Of a stretch of 64,000 bases of DNA, positions 43,365-51,747 are shown in pieces; positions within the stretch are counted from its first letter, which is position 1, and every line of letters starts with the position of its first letter. The stretch comes from JALZKA01 sp033856515. GTDB taxonomy: Bacteria; Actinomycetota; Thermoleophilia; Solirubrobacterales; 70-9. The DNA is taken from the NCBI GenBank assembly GCA_033856515.1, contig JAWVEY010000008.1:74145-138144 (forward strand), in the 5' to 3' direction. The notes under the pieces were generated by a model. That model was not told the DNA's origin. It did no database searches and saw nothing but the letters and a program-made list of their open reading frames with translations. Both the position numbers and the translations under genes were made by a program.

Positions 43365-44375
43365 ATGCCGAGCCTTCCGAAGCCGAGACTGCGTCGCCCC
43401 GCCCGGGCGTCAATCGCCCCTGCGGCGACTGACCAGCAGGAACGCACTCCGCGCGTCGAGGTAATCGACCACGGCGGTTTCCGCTGGGTCAACATCGAGC
43501 GCCCCGGGCAGCTCGAGGCGGGATGGCTCGAGGAGCACTACGACTTCCACCCGCTCGACCTCGAGGACGTCCTGTCGCGCAACCAGCGCCCGAAGATCGA
43601 CGAGTACCCCGACTACCTCTTCATCGTCCTCCACTTCCCGGTATTCGACCGCGCGGTCGGCCGTCTGAACGCCGGCGAGCTGGACCTCTTCGTCGGGCGT
43701 GACTTCGTGGTCACGATCCCCAACACGCCGCTCCAGCCGGTCGAGTACCTCTTCGAGCGCTGCCGCCAGAAGGAGGAGCTCCGCGAGCAGCTCTTCTCCA
43801 AGGGTTCCGGCTTCCTGCTCTATCGGATCGTCGACGACGGCTTCGACTACTGCTTCCCGATGCTGAGGAAAATCGGCAACAAGCTCGACGCGGTCGAGGA
43901 CGAGATCTTCGAGGGAGCGGCCGAGGAGGTCGTCCGCGACATCTCCAACGTCAAGCAGGAGATCATCAACTTCCGCAAGGTGATCCGCCCGCAGCGCGCC
44001 GTGCTGCGCGACCTCGAGAACTCGAAGCAGCGCTTCCTGGCCCCGCCCGAGGGCGAAGAGCTCGAGATCTACTTCGACGACATCGGCGACGCGCACGAGC
44101 GGATCTGGGACATGCTCGAGAACTACAAGGAGGTCGTCGAGGCCCTCGACGACACGAACGAGTCGGTGATCTCCCACCGCGTCAACGAGATCCTGCGCGT
44201 GCTCACCTCGATCAGCGTCATCGTCCTGCCCCTCACGCTCGTCGCATCGATCTGGGGCATGAACGTCGGCGTACCCGGCGAGGGCGACTCCGAGGACTTC
44301 TTGGCCGTCGTAGGAGCCATGGTGGTGCTCCTCGTCGCGATGCTCGCGTTCTTCAAGCGCCGCGGCTGGCTCTAA
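43365..44375 (+). CDS. corA: CorA-family magnesium/divalent cation transporter
   Basis: About 336 residues from the ATG at 43365. A large cytoplasmic helical domain (to about 275) is followed by two TM helices, with the pore signature G-M-N in IWGMNVGVPGEGD between them. A basic C-terminal end follows. The frame is open further upstream to 43275, but that part crosses the divergent riboswitch promoter and is unlike CorA. The true start may be near the conserved VEVIDHGGFRWVNIE segment. It is divergent from metM and its stop overlaps that of the RTX-like gene. Pentameric Mg/Co channel function is known for the family. Confidence 0.9.
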   Translation: MPSLPKPRLRRPARASIAPAATDQQERTPRVEVIDHGGFRWVNIERPGQLEAGWLEEHYDFHPLDLEDVLSRNQRPKIDEYPDYLFIVLHFPVFDRAVGRLNAGELDLFVGRDFVVTIPNTPLQPVEYLFERCRQKEELREQLFSKGSGFLLYRIVDDGFDYCFPMLRKIGNKLDAVEDEIFEGAAEEVVRDISNVKQEIINFRKVIRPQRAVLRDLENSKQRFLAPPEGEELEIYFDDIGDAHERIWDMLENYKEVVEALDDTNESVISHRVNEILRVLTSISVIVLPLTLVASIWGMNVGVPGEGDSEDFLAVVGAMVVLLVAMLAFFKRRGWL

Positions 44376-45568
44376 GGCGCACGCCGGCGGTCGAAGATCA
44401 CCTCGCCGACGATCTCGCAGTTCTTCACGTGGTCGAATGAGTCCACGCTCGCGGCGTCCTCTCCCTCGCCACAATCGACTTCGTCCACCTCGCCGTCGGC
44501 CGCGCGAACGTAGTCGTCGTCCAGGCCGCTATCGAGGTCGTCCTCTCCCCCTCCACCGATGAGTTTGTCCTCGCCGCGCTTCGTCTTCAGGACCTCATCG
44601 CCGTCGCCGCCTTCGAGCACATCGTTGCCGGGGCCGTAGTTCGTCGGGATCTCGTCGTTGATGACTTTGCTCTGGATCGTGACGCGCTCCACGTCGAGCA
44701 TGTCGCGCTCTCCATCCACGCCGTCATTGGGCTTGCCGTCGAGAGAGAGCTTGCAGCCGCCGCAGAGATAGAGGGCCGAGTCTGTCCCGCCCTGGCCGAG
44801 CAGGACGTCCTTGCCGTCCGGCTCAGAGGGCGGCGGGTACTCGACGATCAGCTGGTCGTTGTCCGGGCCCCCCGCGGCACCGTCCGCGCCCTGGCCTGGC
44901 GTGAGCTCGTCCCTGCCTTGACCGCCTAGCAGGAGGTCGCTGCCAGCCCCTCCCCCGAGGCCGTCGCCTCCACTCCCTCCAACGAGGGCGTCATGGCCTG
45001 GACCACCCTCGATGAAGTCCGGCCGATTGCTGCCGTCGACGCGATCGTTGCCCTGGCCGGCAATGACGAAACAACTTCCGTGTCCGGCGATGCTGCCCTG
45101 ATAGTCGACGAGGCGGATGCGGTCGTCACCATCCTCGCCGTCTGGACACGAATAGGCCGAGATGCTTGTGATCTTGTCGTTCCCGTTGCCGCCATCGACG
45201 ACGACCGGGTCGGCGTACCTGCCGGTCTCGGGCTCAACGAGATCAGAGCCGTCGAATCGGTCGTTCTCGTCGCCCAGGTCGACGTCGACGCGTGGGCGCT
45301 CGCTTGTCGTGCAGATGGCGCCTAGATCGGTCGCCTCGCATCCGGCGCCGAGGGTCGTGGGCCCGAGATCTCGGACGGACACCCGCCAGTCATTGCCGCT
45401 GCGAACCAGGGTCATCCCGACGTCCTGCTCCTCCCCGTCGGCGGCGATGTAGGTGACCGCCTCCTGCCCGAAGGTCTCGCGCACGTCCAGCGTGGCCGCA
45501 TCAGCAGACGCCGGAAGCACCACGCCCATGGCTATCACCAGTCCAGCGAGTACCCCTGCAGATCTCAC
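44372..45568 (-). CDS. Secreted RTX-like calcium-binding repeat protein
   Basis: A 398-aa exported protein. The signal peptide (about 1-24, ending A-S-A-D-A) precedes a beta-rich N-terminal region, then several hemolysin-type nonapeptide repeats G-G-x-G-x-D-x-L/I (for example GGPGHDALVGGSGGDGLGGG, GGGAGSDLLLGGQGRDEL and GGDGDEVLKTKRGEDKLIGG). These form calcium beta-rolls. Cysteine pairs in the repeats hint at disulfides. No protease, lipase or other catalytic domain is visible and no type I secretion genes are adjacent; the Sec signal suggests an ordinary surface or extracellular protein. The stop overlaps that of corA. Confidence 0.82.
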   Translation of the reverse strand: MRSAGVLAGLVIAMGVVLPASADAATLDVRETFGQEAVTYIAADGEEQDVGMTLVRSGNDWRVSVRDLGPTTLGAGCEATDLGAICTTSERPRVDVDLGDENDRFDGSDLVEPETGRYADPVVVDGGNGNDKITSISAYSCPDGEDGDDRIRLVDYQGSIAGHGSCFVIAGQGNDRVDGSNRPDFIEGGPGHDALVGGSGGDGLGGGAGSDLLLGGQGRDELTPGQGADGAAGGPDNDQLIVEYPPPSEPDGKDVLLGQGGTDSALYLCGGCKLSLDGKPNDGVDGERDMLDVERVTIQSKVINDEIPTNYGPGNDVLEGGDGDEVLKTKRGEDKLIGGGGEDDLDSGLDDDYVRAADGEVDEVDCGEGEDAASVDSFDHVKNCEIVGEVIFDRRRAP

Positions 45569-45610
45569 GTCCCAAATGGTCTCACACGCCGCTCTTTAGG
45601 ATTCGGCTGT

Positions 45611-46105
45611 CTGGCCTCGAAGCACTACATCTGGGCGCCGTGGCGCCTCAAGTACGTGAAGGACGCCTCCAAGGACCTCGAGGAGGAGTGCATCTTCTGC
45701 GCGAAGCCCGCGGAGGATGACGACGTCGCGAACCTGATCGTCCACCGCGGCGAGAGCTGCTTCGTGATCTTGAACCTCTACCCGTACACGAACGGGCACC
45801 TGATGATCGCTCCGTTCGAACACGTCGGGCGCATCCAGGACATCCCAGTCGAGACGACGGCCGAGATGATGGCGCTCTCCCAGCGGGCGATCTCGGTCCT
45901 CCAGGCGAAGTACGAGCCGCACGGATTCAACGTCGGCTTCAACCAGGGGCGGGTGGCCGGCGCTGGCGTCGAGCATCACATCCACATGCACGTCGTCCCG
46001 CGCTGGGGCGGCGATACCAACTTCATGCCTGTCCTCGCGGATACGCGCGTGATGCCCCAGACGCTCGAGCAGACCTACGAGGCGCTCAAGGGCGAACTCG
46101 GTTGA
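45611..46105 (+). CDS. HIT-family protein, Ap4A phosphorylase/hydrolase-like
   Basis: A histidine-triad nucleotide-binding protein. The C-terminal half has LYPYTNGHLMIAPFEH and the triad H-I-H-M-H-V-V-P-R-W, closely matching mycobacterial Ap4A phosphorylase. An N-terminal CIFC pair may bind zinc. A GTG at 45656 is the first usual start, but in-frame upstream codons encode YIWAPWRLKY, the conserved N-terminal W-x-P-W/Y-R motif of this subfamily, so translation probably begins at CTG 45611 (about 164 aa). It overlaps the manB-like gene as TTGA. Confidence 0.88.
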   Translation: MASKHYIWAPWRLKYVKDASKDLEEECIFCAKPAEDDDVANLIVHRGESCFVILNLYPYTNGHLMIAPFEHVGRIQDIPVETTAEMMALSQRAISVLQAKYEPHGFNVGFNQGRVAGAGVEHHIHMHVVPRWGGDTNFMPVLADTRVMPQTLEQTYEALKGELG

Positions 46106-47475
46106 ACGCCGTCAAGCCGGAGATCTTCAAGGCCTACGACGTTCGGGGCCTTTATGGCGATGACATGGACGGCGACACCGCTTACCTCGTCGGCCGGGGG
46201 TTCGCCCGCGTCCTTTCCGATCTTCGCGAGAAGCCGACATCTGAGCTGCGAGTCGGCCTTGGCCGCGATATGCGCCTACAAGCGCCCGAAATGGCGGGGC
46301 GCCTGGCGGAGGGCCTCATGGCCGAAGGGTGCGAAGTGCTCGACGCGGGGATGGTCGGCACCGAGATGCTCTATTTCCTCGTCGGCTCACGCGAGCTCGA
46401 CGGCGGCGCCATGGTGACCGCCTCACACAACCCGAAGGCCTATACGGGCGTGAAGCTCGTGCGCGAAGGCGCGCTTGCGCTGTCCGGCGACGCCGGGATC
46501 CAGGACATCCGCCGCAAGATCGAGGCGGGGCTTCCGGACGCGCCGGGCGGCGGTTCCATCTCCAGCGTCGACATCTACCCCGACTTCCAGGCCCACGCGA
46601 TGACCTTCATCGACCCCGAGCTCGTGAAGCCCCTGAAGGTTGTTCTCGACGGAGGCAACGGGATGGCCGGGCCGATGGCAGGTCCGCTCCTGGACAGGCT
46701 GCCCATCGAGACGATCGAGACCTACTGGACGCCCGACGGCAACTTCCCGGACCACGAGCCCAACCCGCTGCTCCCCGAGAACCGCGAGTTCGTGATCGAC
46801 CGCGTCCGCTCCGAGGGAGCCGACCTGGGCATCGCCTGGGACGGCGACGCGGACCGCTGCTTCTTCATCGACGACGAGGGCGAGTTCGTCGACGGCGACT
46901 TCTTGACCGCGCTTCTCGCGAAGCAGGTCCTGCGCAAGGAGCCAGGGGCGACGATCCTCTACGACGTTCGCGCCTCACGCGCGGTTCCGGACACGATCAC
47001 GGAGCTCGGTGGCGCTCCCCAGATCAACCGCGTCGGCCACGCCTTCTTCAAGATCGCGATGCGCGAACACGGCGGCGCCTTCGGCGGCGAGGTCTCCGGC
47101 CACTACTACTTCCACGACTTCTACTCCGCCGACTCGGGCACGGTCCCGGCGCTCCTGGTTCTCGAGCTCCTCTCGGTCGAAGGCAAGCCGCTCTCCGAGC
47201 TCGTCGGCGAGCTTCGCTCCCGCTACTTCATCTCGGGCGAGATCAACTCCACGGTGGCCGACCCCGAGGCGAAGATGAAGGAGATCGCCGCCAGCCACCC
47301 TGACGCTGAGGTCATGTGGATGGACGGCGTCTCAGTGGATTACCCCGATTGGCACTTCAACGTCCGCCCCTCCAATACCGAGCCGCTCCTTCGCCTGAAC
47401 CTGGAGTCGCTCGTCTCACGCGAGGACATGGAGACCAAGCGCGACCACATCCTTGCTCAGATCCGTGACGCCTGA
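46102..47475 (+). CDS. manB: Phosphomannomutase/phosphoglucomutase
   Basis: A 457-aa alpha-D-phosphohexomutase: phosphoserine loop T-A-S-H-N-P near residue 105, metal-binding D-G-D-A-D-R near 243, sugar-binding G-G-E-V-S-G-H and phosphate-binding R-P-S-N-T-E-P near the C-terminus. It starts at TTG 46102, overlapping the HIT gene stop. It interconverts mannose-6-P and mannose-1-P (or the glucose forms) for GDP-mannose, glycolipid and polysaccharide synthesis. Which hexose is preferred cannot be read here. Confidence 0.93.
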   Translation: MNAVKPEIFKAYDVRGLYGDDMDGDTAYLVGRGFARVLSDLREKPTSELRVGLGRDMRLQAPEMAGRLAEGLMAEGCEVLDAGMVGTEMLYFLVGSRELDGGAMVTASHNPKAYTGVKLVREGALALSGDAGIQDIRRKIEAGLPDAPGGGSISSVDIYPDFQAHAMTFIDPELVKPLKVVLDGGNGMAGPMAGPLLDRLPIETIETYWTPDGNFPDHEPNPLLPENREFVIDRVRSEGADLGIAWDGDADRCFFIDDEGEFVDGDFLTALLAKQVLRKEPGATILYDVRASRAVPDTITELGGAPQINRVGHAFFKIAMREHGGAFGGEVSGHYYFHDFYSADSGTVPALLVLELLSVEGKPLSELVGELRSRYFISGEINSTVADPEAKMKEIAASHPDAEVMWMDGVSVDYPDWHFNVRPSNTEPLLRLNLESLVSREDMETKRDHILAQIRDA

Positions 47476-48469
47476 GGAGGCACTGGAGCGCGCCCGCGAG
47501 GCGGGCATCCACACCCTTCGCGTCCCCACGCCGTTCGCCGTCGGGCGCGTCAACTGCTATCTGATCGAAGATGAGCCGCTCACGCTCGTCGACACCGGGC
47601 CCAACTCGGGCAAGGCTCTCGACGAGCTCCAGAACCAGCTGAAGGAGCTCGGGCACTCGATCGACGACATCGAGCTGGTGATCCTCACCCACCAGCACAT
47701 CGACCATGTCGGGCTCGTCGAGATCATCGTCGAGCACTCGGGCGCGGAGGTCGCAGCCCTCGACAAGGCGGTTCGCCGCCTGGCGAACTTCTCAGAGGAC
47801 GCTGAACTGGACGACCGTTTCTCGGCCGGGCTGATGCTGCGCAGCGGCATCCCCGAGAACGTCGTGGTGGCGCTACAGGGCGTCTCGCGGAGCTTCAGGG
47901 CATGGGGATCGCGCGCAACCGTCACCCGGCCGCTAAGCGATGGCGAGACGCTCGAACTGCGGGATCGGAAGCTCGAGGTGCTCCACCGCCCCGGCCACAG
48001 CCCCTCGGATACAGTCTTCTGGGACGAAGAGCGAAAGATCCTCCTTGCGGCCGATCACCTGATCGCCCACATCTCCTCGAACCCGTTGATCACCCGGCCG
48101 CTCGACGGCTCGGACGAGCGGACGCAGGCCCTGGTGAGTTACCGCGAGTCGCTCCTTGCGACGCGCGAGATGCCGGCCGAGATAGTGCTGCCCGGCCACG
48201 GGGAGCCGATCACCGACCACGTCACGCTCATCGACGAGCGAATGCGGATGACCGAGCGGCGCAAGGAAAAGATCTGGAAGCTGATCGAAGAGAAGCCTCG
48301 AACCGGTCACGAGATCGCCCAGGATCTCTGGGGAAATGTCGCGGTGACCCAGGCCTTCCTGACTCTCTCCGAGGTGATCGGACACGTCGACCTCCTCGTG
48401 AACGAAGGGTCGGTTTGTGAAGTCGAGGATGGGGACGTCGTGCGATACGCCGCCGTCTGCCACGATTGA
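47465..48469 (+). CDS. MBL-fold metallohydrolase with C-terminal winged helix
   Basis: About 334 residues from GTG 47465, overlapping the manB stop; TTG 47453 is an alternative start. The zinc motif is H76-Q-H78-I-D80-H81, with further ligands in HRPGHSPSD, AADHLI and LPGHGEPI. The C-terminal 70 residues (ERRKEKIWKLIEEKPRTGHEIAQDLWG) form a winged-helix-like domain seen in LACTB2-like and related hydrolases. Possible substrates are thioesters, lactones or RNA; none can be fixed from the sequence. Confidence 0.87.
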   Translation: MTPEEALERAREAGIHTLRVPTPFAVGRVNCYLIEDEPLTLVDTGPNSGKALDELQNQLKELGHSIDDIELVILTHQHIDHVGLVEIIVEHSGAEVAALDKAVRRLANFSEDAELDDRFSAGLMLRSGIPENVVVALQGVSRSFRAWGSRATVTRPLSDGETLELRDRKLEVLHRPGHSPSDTVFWDEERKILLAADHLIAHISSNPLITRPLDGSDERTQALVSYRESLLATREMPAEIVLPGHGEPITDHVTLIDERMRMTERRKEKIWKLIEEKPRTGHEIAQDLWGNVAVTQAFLTLSEVIGHVDLLVNEGSVCEVEDGDVVRYAAVCHD

Positions 48470-48476
48470 GGCCGCC

Positions 48477-49499
48477 ATGGATCCCTCGTCGCAACTCTCG
48501 GATCCGGCTTCTGCTCAGAGTGCCCCCACCAATGGCGGTGCGCGGCGCCCTCAGAAGAAGCGCATGCTCGTCATCGTCAACCCATATGCGACGACGGTTT
48601 CGGACCGGCTGAAGAACCTCGTCGTCTACGCGCTCCAAGGCCGCTACGAGGTCGAGGCCGTCATGACCGAGGCGCAGAACCACGCCACGGAGATCGGCCG
48701 TGAGGCGATTGACGGCGGCTACGACGTGGTCGTCGCGTTCGGCGGCGACGGCACTCTCAACGAGGTCGCCCACGGCCTCGCCGGCACCGATGTGCCTGTC
48801 ACGATGCTTCCAGGCGGTTCGACGAACGTCGTCTGCCGCAGCCTCGGCATCCCCGAGGATGTGGTCGACGCGACCGAGCATCTCCTCGGCCTTGCCGACG
48901 ACTTTCAGCCGCGCAAGATCGACCTCGGCCTCGCGAGCGGCCGCCACTTTGTCTTCGCCTGTGGCGCGGGGCTCGACGCGATGGTCGTCAAGCGCGTCGA
49001 CGCTCACCCCAAGCTCAAGGCCCGCTTTCGCGAGTGGTACTACACCTATGCGGCCGTCACCGGCTTCAGCCGCCACTACCTCATGGACACGCCGGCGACG
49101 CTTCGCCTGCGTTCCGAGCAGGGTGAGGTCGAGGGCATCACGACCGTTGCCCAGAATTCCGACCCCTTTACCTACTTCGGCAACCGCGAGGTGCGTGTCT
49201 GCGAGGGCATCGCGATCGACAACGGAACCATGTCCGTCGCGATGCTGAAACGCGCCGCGCTTCGCGACATGCCCACGGTCATGGCGCGCTGCCTCTCCAC
49301 CTCCGGTCGCTTCCGGGCCGTCGACCACAAGCAGATCGAGCACTTCGCCGGGCTGCACGAGGCGCGCGTCGACTCGCTCACGACAGACGCAGCCGGCAAC
49401 ACCGTCCCATTCCCCGTCGAGGTCGACGGCGACTACATCGGCGATCACGAGTCGCTCGAACTGGGCATAGCTCCGGCCGCATTGACGATCGTTGCCTGA
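48477..49499 (+). CDS. Diacylglycerol kinase family lipid kinase
   Basis: A 340-aa DAGK catalytic-domain protein starting at the ATG at 48477, with GAGG 5 nt upstream. After a disordered 27-residue N-terminus, the nucleotide loop is G-G-D-G-T-L-N-E at 89-96, followed by the LPGGSTN motif and FACGAGLDAMVV. It phosphorylates diacylglycerol, sphingoid or other lipids, or acts in phosphatidylinositol-type lipid synthesis in some actinobacteria. It is followed by a HIT gene with an 8-nt overlap. Confidence 0.9.
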   Translation: MDPSSQLSDPASAQSAPTNGGARRPQKKRMLVIVNPYATTVSDRLKNLVVYALQGRYEVEAVMTEAQNHATEIGREAIDGGYDVVVAFGGDGTLNEVAHGLAGTDVPVTMLPGGSTNVVCRSLGIPEDVVDATEHLLGLADDFQPRKIDLGLASGRHFVFACGAGLDAMVVKRVDAHPKLKARFREWYYTYAAVTGFSRHYLMDTPATLRLRSEQGEVEGITTVAQNSDPFTYFGNREVRVCEGIAIDNGTMSVAMLKRAALRDMPTVMARCLSTSGRFRAVDHKQIEHFAGLHEARVDSLTTDAAGNTVPFPVEVDGDYIGDHESLELGIAPAALTIVA

Positions 49500-49908
49500 G
49501 GGCTGCCTCTTCTGCCGCATCGTGGCCGGCGAGGAGGCCGCGCATGTCGTCCTTGACGACGAGGTCTGCCTCGCCTTCCTCGACGTGCGGCCTCTCTTTC
49601 ACGGCCACACCCTCCTCGTCCCCCGAGATCACCACGAGACGCTGGCTGACCTGCCAAGCGAGCTGATCGAGCCGTTCTTCTCACGCGCCCAGCGGCTCTC
49701 GGTTGCGATCAGGGACGCGATGGGCGCGCAGGGCTCGTTCGTCGCGATGAACAACGTCGTCTCCCAGTCGGTGCCTCACCTCCACTGCCACGTCGTCCCG
49801 CGCGTCAAAAAGGACGGCCTCAAGGGCTTCTTCTGGCCCCGGACGAATTACGAGACCGACGACGAGGCCGCCGCGGTCGCCGAGCGGATTCGCGCCGAGC
49901 TCAGCTAG
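49492..49908 (+). CDS. HIT-family nucleotide-binding protein (HINT-like)
   Basis: A 138-aa histidine-triad protein: N-terminal CLFCRIVAGE, central FLDVRPLFHGHTLLVPRDH and the triad H-L-H-C-H-V-V-P-R. It belongs to the HINT/Hit purine nucleoside phosphoramidase branch, distinct from the HIT protein at 45611. It starts at TTG 49492, overlapping the lipid kinase gene by 8 nt; its stop overlaps that of the convergent glycosyltransferase by 8 nt. Confidence 0.9.
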   Translation: MPEGCLFCRIVAGEEAAHVVLDDEVCLAFLDVRPLFHGHTLLVPRDHHETLADLPSELIEPFFSRAQRLSVAIRDAMGAQGSFVAMNNVVSQSVPHLHCHVVPRVKKDGLKGFFWPRTNYETDDEAAAVAERIRAELS

Positions 49909-50806
49909 CGGCGTTGGAGCGGCGGTAGCCGATCGTGTGGGCGAACATGCCGAGCGCGTCGACGCTCCGGAAAGCCGCCTCTTCGAAGCGCCTCCTTGCA
50001 AGGTCGCCCGCGATGTCCTTGCCGCAATGGACCAGCCCAGGCACCAGGGGCCAGGCAGGTGCGGTGCCCGGATAGCGCTCGTTCAGCCACCGCGCACCCG
50101 CGGCGTAGCGGGCGATCGAGCCCATCAGGTCGGGCAACGACTCGCGGTGGAGGTGGGTCACTGTCGCATCGGGTCGGCGCTCGATCTTCCAGCCGGCCGC
50201 AGTCAGCCGCCGGCAGAGGTCGACGTCTCCGCCCGACCGAATGCCCTCGGCGAAGCCACCGAGCTCATCGAAGGCCTTGCGGCGGACCGCGAGGTTCGCA
50301 GTCGCTGCCGCATCGGCGGCCGTGTGCAGGCCCGCCTCCTGGTCGAGGAAACCGCGATCGGTGGCATAGCGCGCGAGGAAGTGGTTCTGGGTTGGGTCTG
50401 AGACAACCGTTCCGGCGAGTGCGCCAACGTCTTCCTGCGGTGACAGCTCTAGATAGGCATCCAGGAGATTGGGCTGGGGCACACAATCCGAATCAGTGAA
50501 GAGCAACCAACGCTCCTTCTCATCGCGAGAGTAGGAATTCCCTCCCATATCGCGGGAATTCCTACTCTCGGCATCGTTTGACGCCGCGGCCCCGACGTTG
50601 CGCGCGTAATAGGACGACCTTTCCTTGGTTGCCCGCACCACGCTCAGGTCCGAACCCTCGGGGAAGCACCCCGTGGCAGAGTTGTCCGCAACGATCACCT
50701 CGTCGCCGGGCCCAAGCTCGAGCGCCCCAAGCGACCCCGCCAGCCGCTCGGCATCCTCCGCCCCGCCCGCGAATGGGACGACGACGCTGACCTTTGGCCT
50801 CGGCAC
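49901..50806 (-). CDS. Family 2 glycosyltransferase with in-frame palindromic insertion
   Basis: A 301-aa GT-A fold enzyme. It has KVSVVVPFAGGAEDAERL at the N-terminus, the nucleotide-binding aspartate in VIVADNS, RNVGAAAS, the metal motif D-S-D in FTDSDC and ANLAVRRKAFDELGGF near the acceptor side. Between RNVGAAAS and FTDSDC it carries 17 extra residues (AESRNSRDMGGNSYSRD) encoded by a palindromic element at 50526-50576. Without them the segment would read AAASNDEKERWLLFTDSDC, normal for the family. The loop should tolerate it, so the enzyme may still be active. Start is GTG 50806. It follows rel by 11 nt. Confidence 0.85.
   Translation of the reverse strand: MPRPKVSVVVPFAGGAEDAERLAGSLGALELGPGDEVIVADNSATGCFPEGSDLSVVRATKERSSYYARNVGAAASNDAESRNSRDMGGNSYSRDEKERWLLFTDSDCVPQPNLLDAYLELSPQEDVGALAGTVVSDPTQNHFLARYATDRGFLDQEAGLHTAADAAATANLAVRRKAFDELGGFAEGIRSGGDVDLCRRLTAAGWKIERRPDATVTHLHRESLPDLMGSIARYAAGARWLNERYPGTAPAWPLVPGLVHCGKDIAGDLARRRFEEAAFRSVDALGMFAHTIGYRRSNAAS
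50521..50576. mobile_element. 46-bp palindromic element with 5-bp flanking direct repeats, inserted in a coding sequence
   Basis: Two perfect 17-bp inverted arms, CGAGAGTAGGAATTCCC (50526-50542) and GGGAATTCCTACTCTCG (50554-50570), with an 11-nt spacer. The unit is flanked by the direct repeat CATCG at 50521-50525 and 50572-50576. Removing 51 bp (element plus one repeat) restores an uninterrupted glycosyltransferase in frame. This has the hallmarks of a MITE/RPE-like insertion with target-site duplication. No second copy was seen in the window. Confidence 0.8.
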
Positions 50807-50817
50807 CTCGGCAGGCT

Positions 50818-51747
50818 CTACGCGCCCGGGGTGACCCGGTAGGCGTCGAAGACGCCCTCGACGTGGCGAAGGCGCGATACGCACTGGCGGAGCTGATCGG
50901 AGTCGCCAACCTCGACCACGAAGCGGTTCTTGACCATCGGGTGCTTGGTCGAGCAGCGCGCTTCGATGATGTTGACTCCCGACTCGGCGAAGCTCCGCGA
51001 GAGATCCTCCAGGAGGCGGGAGCGATCCCAGGCGTCGATCTCGAGCTCAACTCGGTAGGAGGCCTCGTTGCCCCCCTCCCAGGCGACATCCGTGAACCGC
51101 TCAGGCGCCTTCTTGAGCGCCTTCACGTTCTTGCAGTCCTCACGGTGAATCGTGATGCCACGGCCCAGCGAGACGTAGCCGACGATCGGGTCGCCGGGAA
51201 CCGGGCGGCAGCATTTGGCCAAGCGCACCATGACGTCTGCCTGCCCCTGCACCTCGATGCCGTAGTCGGATGCTTCCTGCGTGCGGCGCTGGCGCTCGTC
51301 GCGACCCTCCAGGACGCTCGCGAGGCGCGCCTCGGTTTCATCGCCGGCAACGGCCTCGCCGCCCTTGAGCCGCTGCATGACCTTGTTGACCGTCGTCTTC
51401 GGCGAGATCTTGCCTCCGCCCAGCGCGACATAGAAGTCGTCCGCCTTGCGGAAGCCCATCTCGCGGATGACGTCGGCCAGAAGCGGCGAGCCGGCGATTC
51501 GCTGGGGAGGCAGGCCCTGCTTCTTCAACGCGGTTTGAAGCTCCTCGCGGCCGCGGCGCTCCGCGTCCTCGCGCTTCTCCCGGGTGAGCGCGGCGCGGAT
51601 CTTGTTGCGGGCACGACTGGTGCGAACGACGCTCAGCCAGTCACGCGACGGCGCGCGATCGCCCTTCGACGTGAGCACCTCGACGATGTCGCCCGACTTC
51701 AGCTGGTAGTGGAGCGGGACGATCTTGCCATTCACCTTCGCGCCGAC
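50818..51747 (-). CDS. rel: Rel (p)ppGpp synthetase/hydrolase, C-terminal part after in-frame UGA
   Basis: Continues the Rel reading frame after the UGA at 51750-51748: VGAKVNGKIVPLHYQLKSG completes the TGS domain, then the helical and zinc-finger/RIS region (AKCCRPVPGDPIVGYVSLGRGITIH) and a C-terminal ACT domain (YRVELEIDAWDRSRLLEDL). There is no good independent start; GTG 51735 is possible but has no clear ribosome-binding site. The regulatory half would sense the ribosome and amino-acid state. It is either lost, expressed separately, or joined by readthrough, or the UGA is a sequence error. Confidence 0.8.
   Translation of the reverse strand, partial: VGAKVNGKIVPLHYQLKSGDIVEVLTSKGDRAPSRDWLSVVRTSRARNKIRAALTREKREDAERRGREELQTALKKQGLPPQRIAGSPLLADVIREMGFRKADDFYVALGGGKISPKTTVNKVMQRLKGGEAVAGDETEARLASVLEGRDERQRRTQEASDYGIEVQGQADVMVRLAKCCRPVPGDPIVGYVSLGRGITIHREDCKNVKALKKAPERFTDVAWEGGNEASYRVELEIDAWDRSRLLEDLSRSFAESGVNIIEARCSTKHPMVKNRFVVEVGDSDQLRQCVSRLRHVEGVFDAYRVTPGA

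Noticed and set aside
44372..45568. RTX toxin
   Set aside because: Only calcium-binding repeats and a Sec signal are visible. No acyltransferase, toxin domain or type I exporter is nearby.
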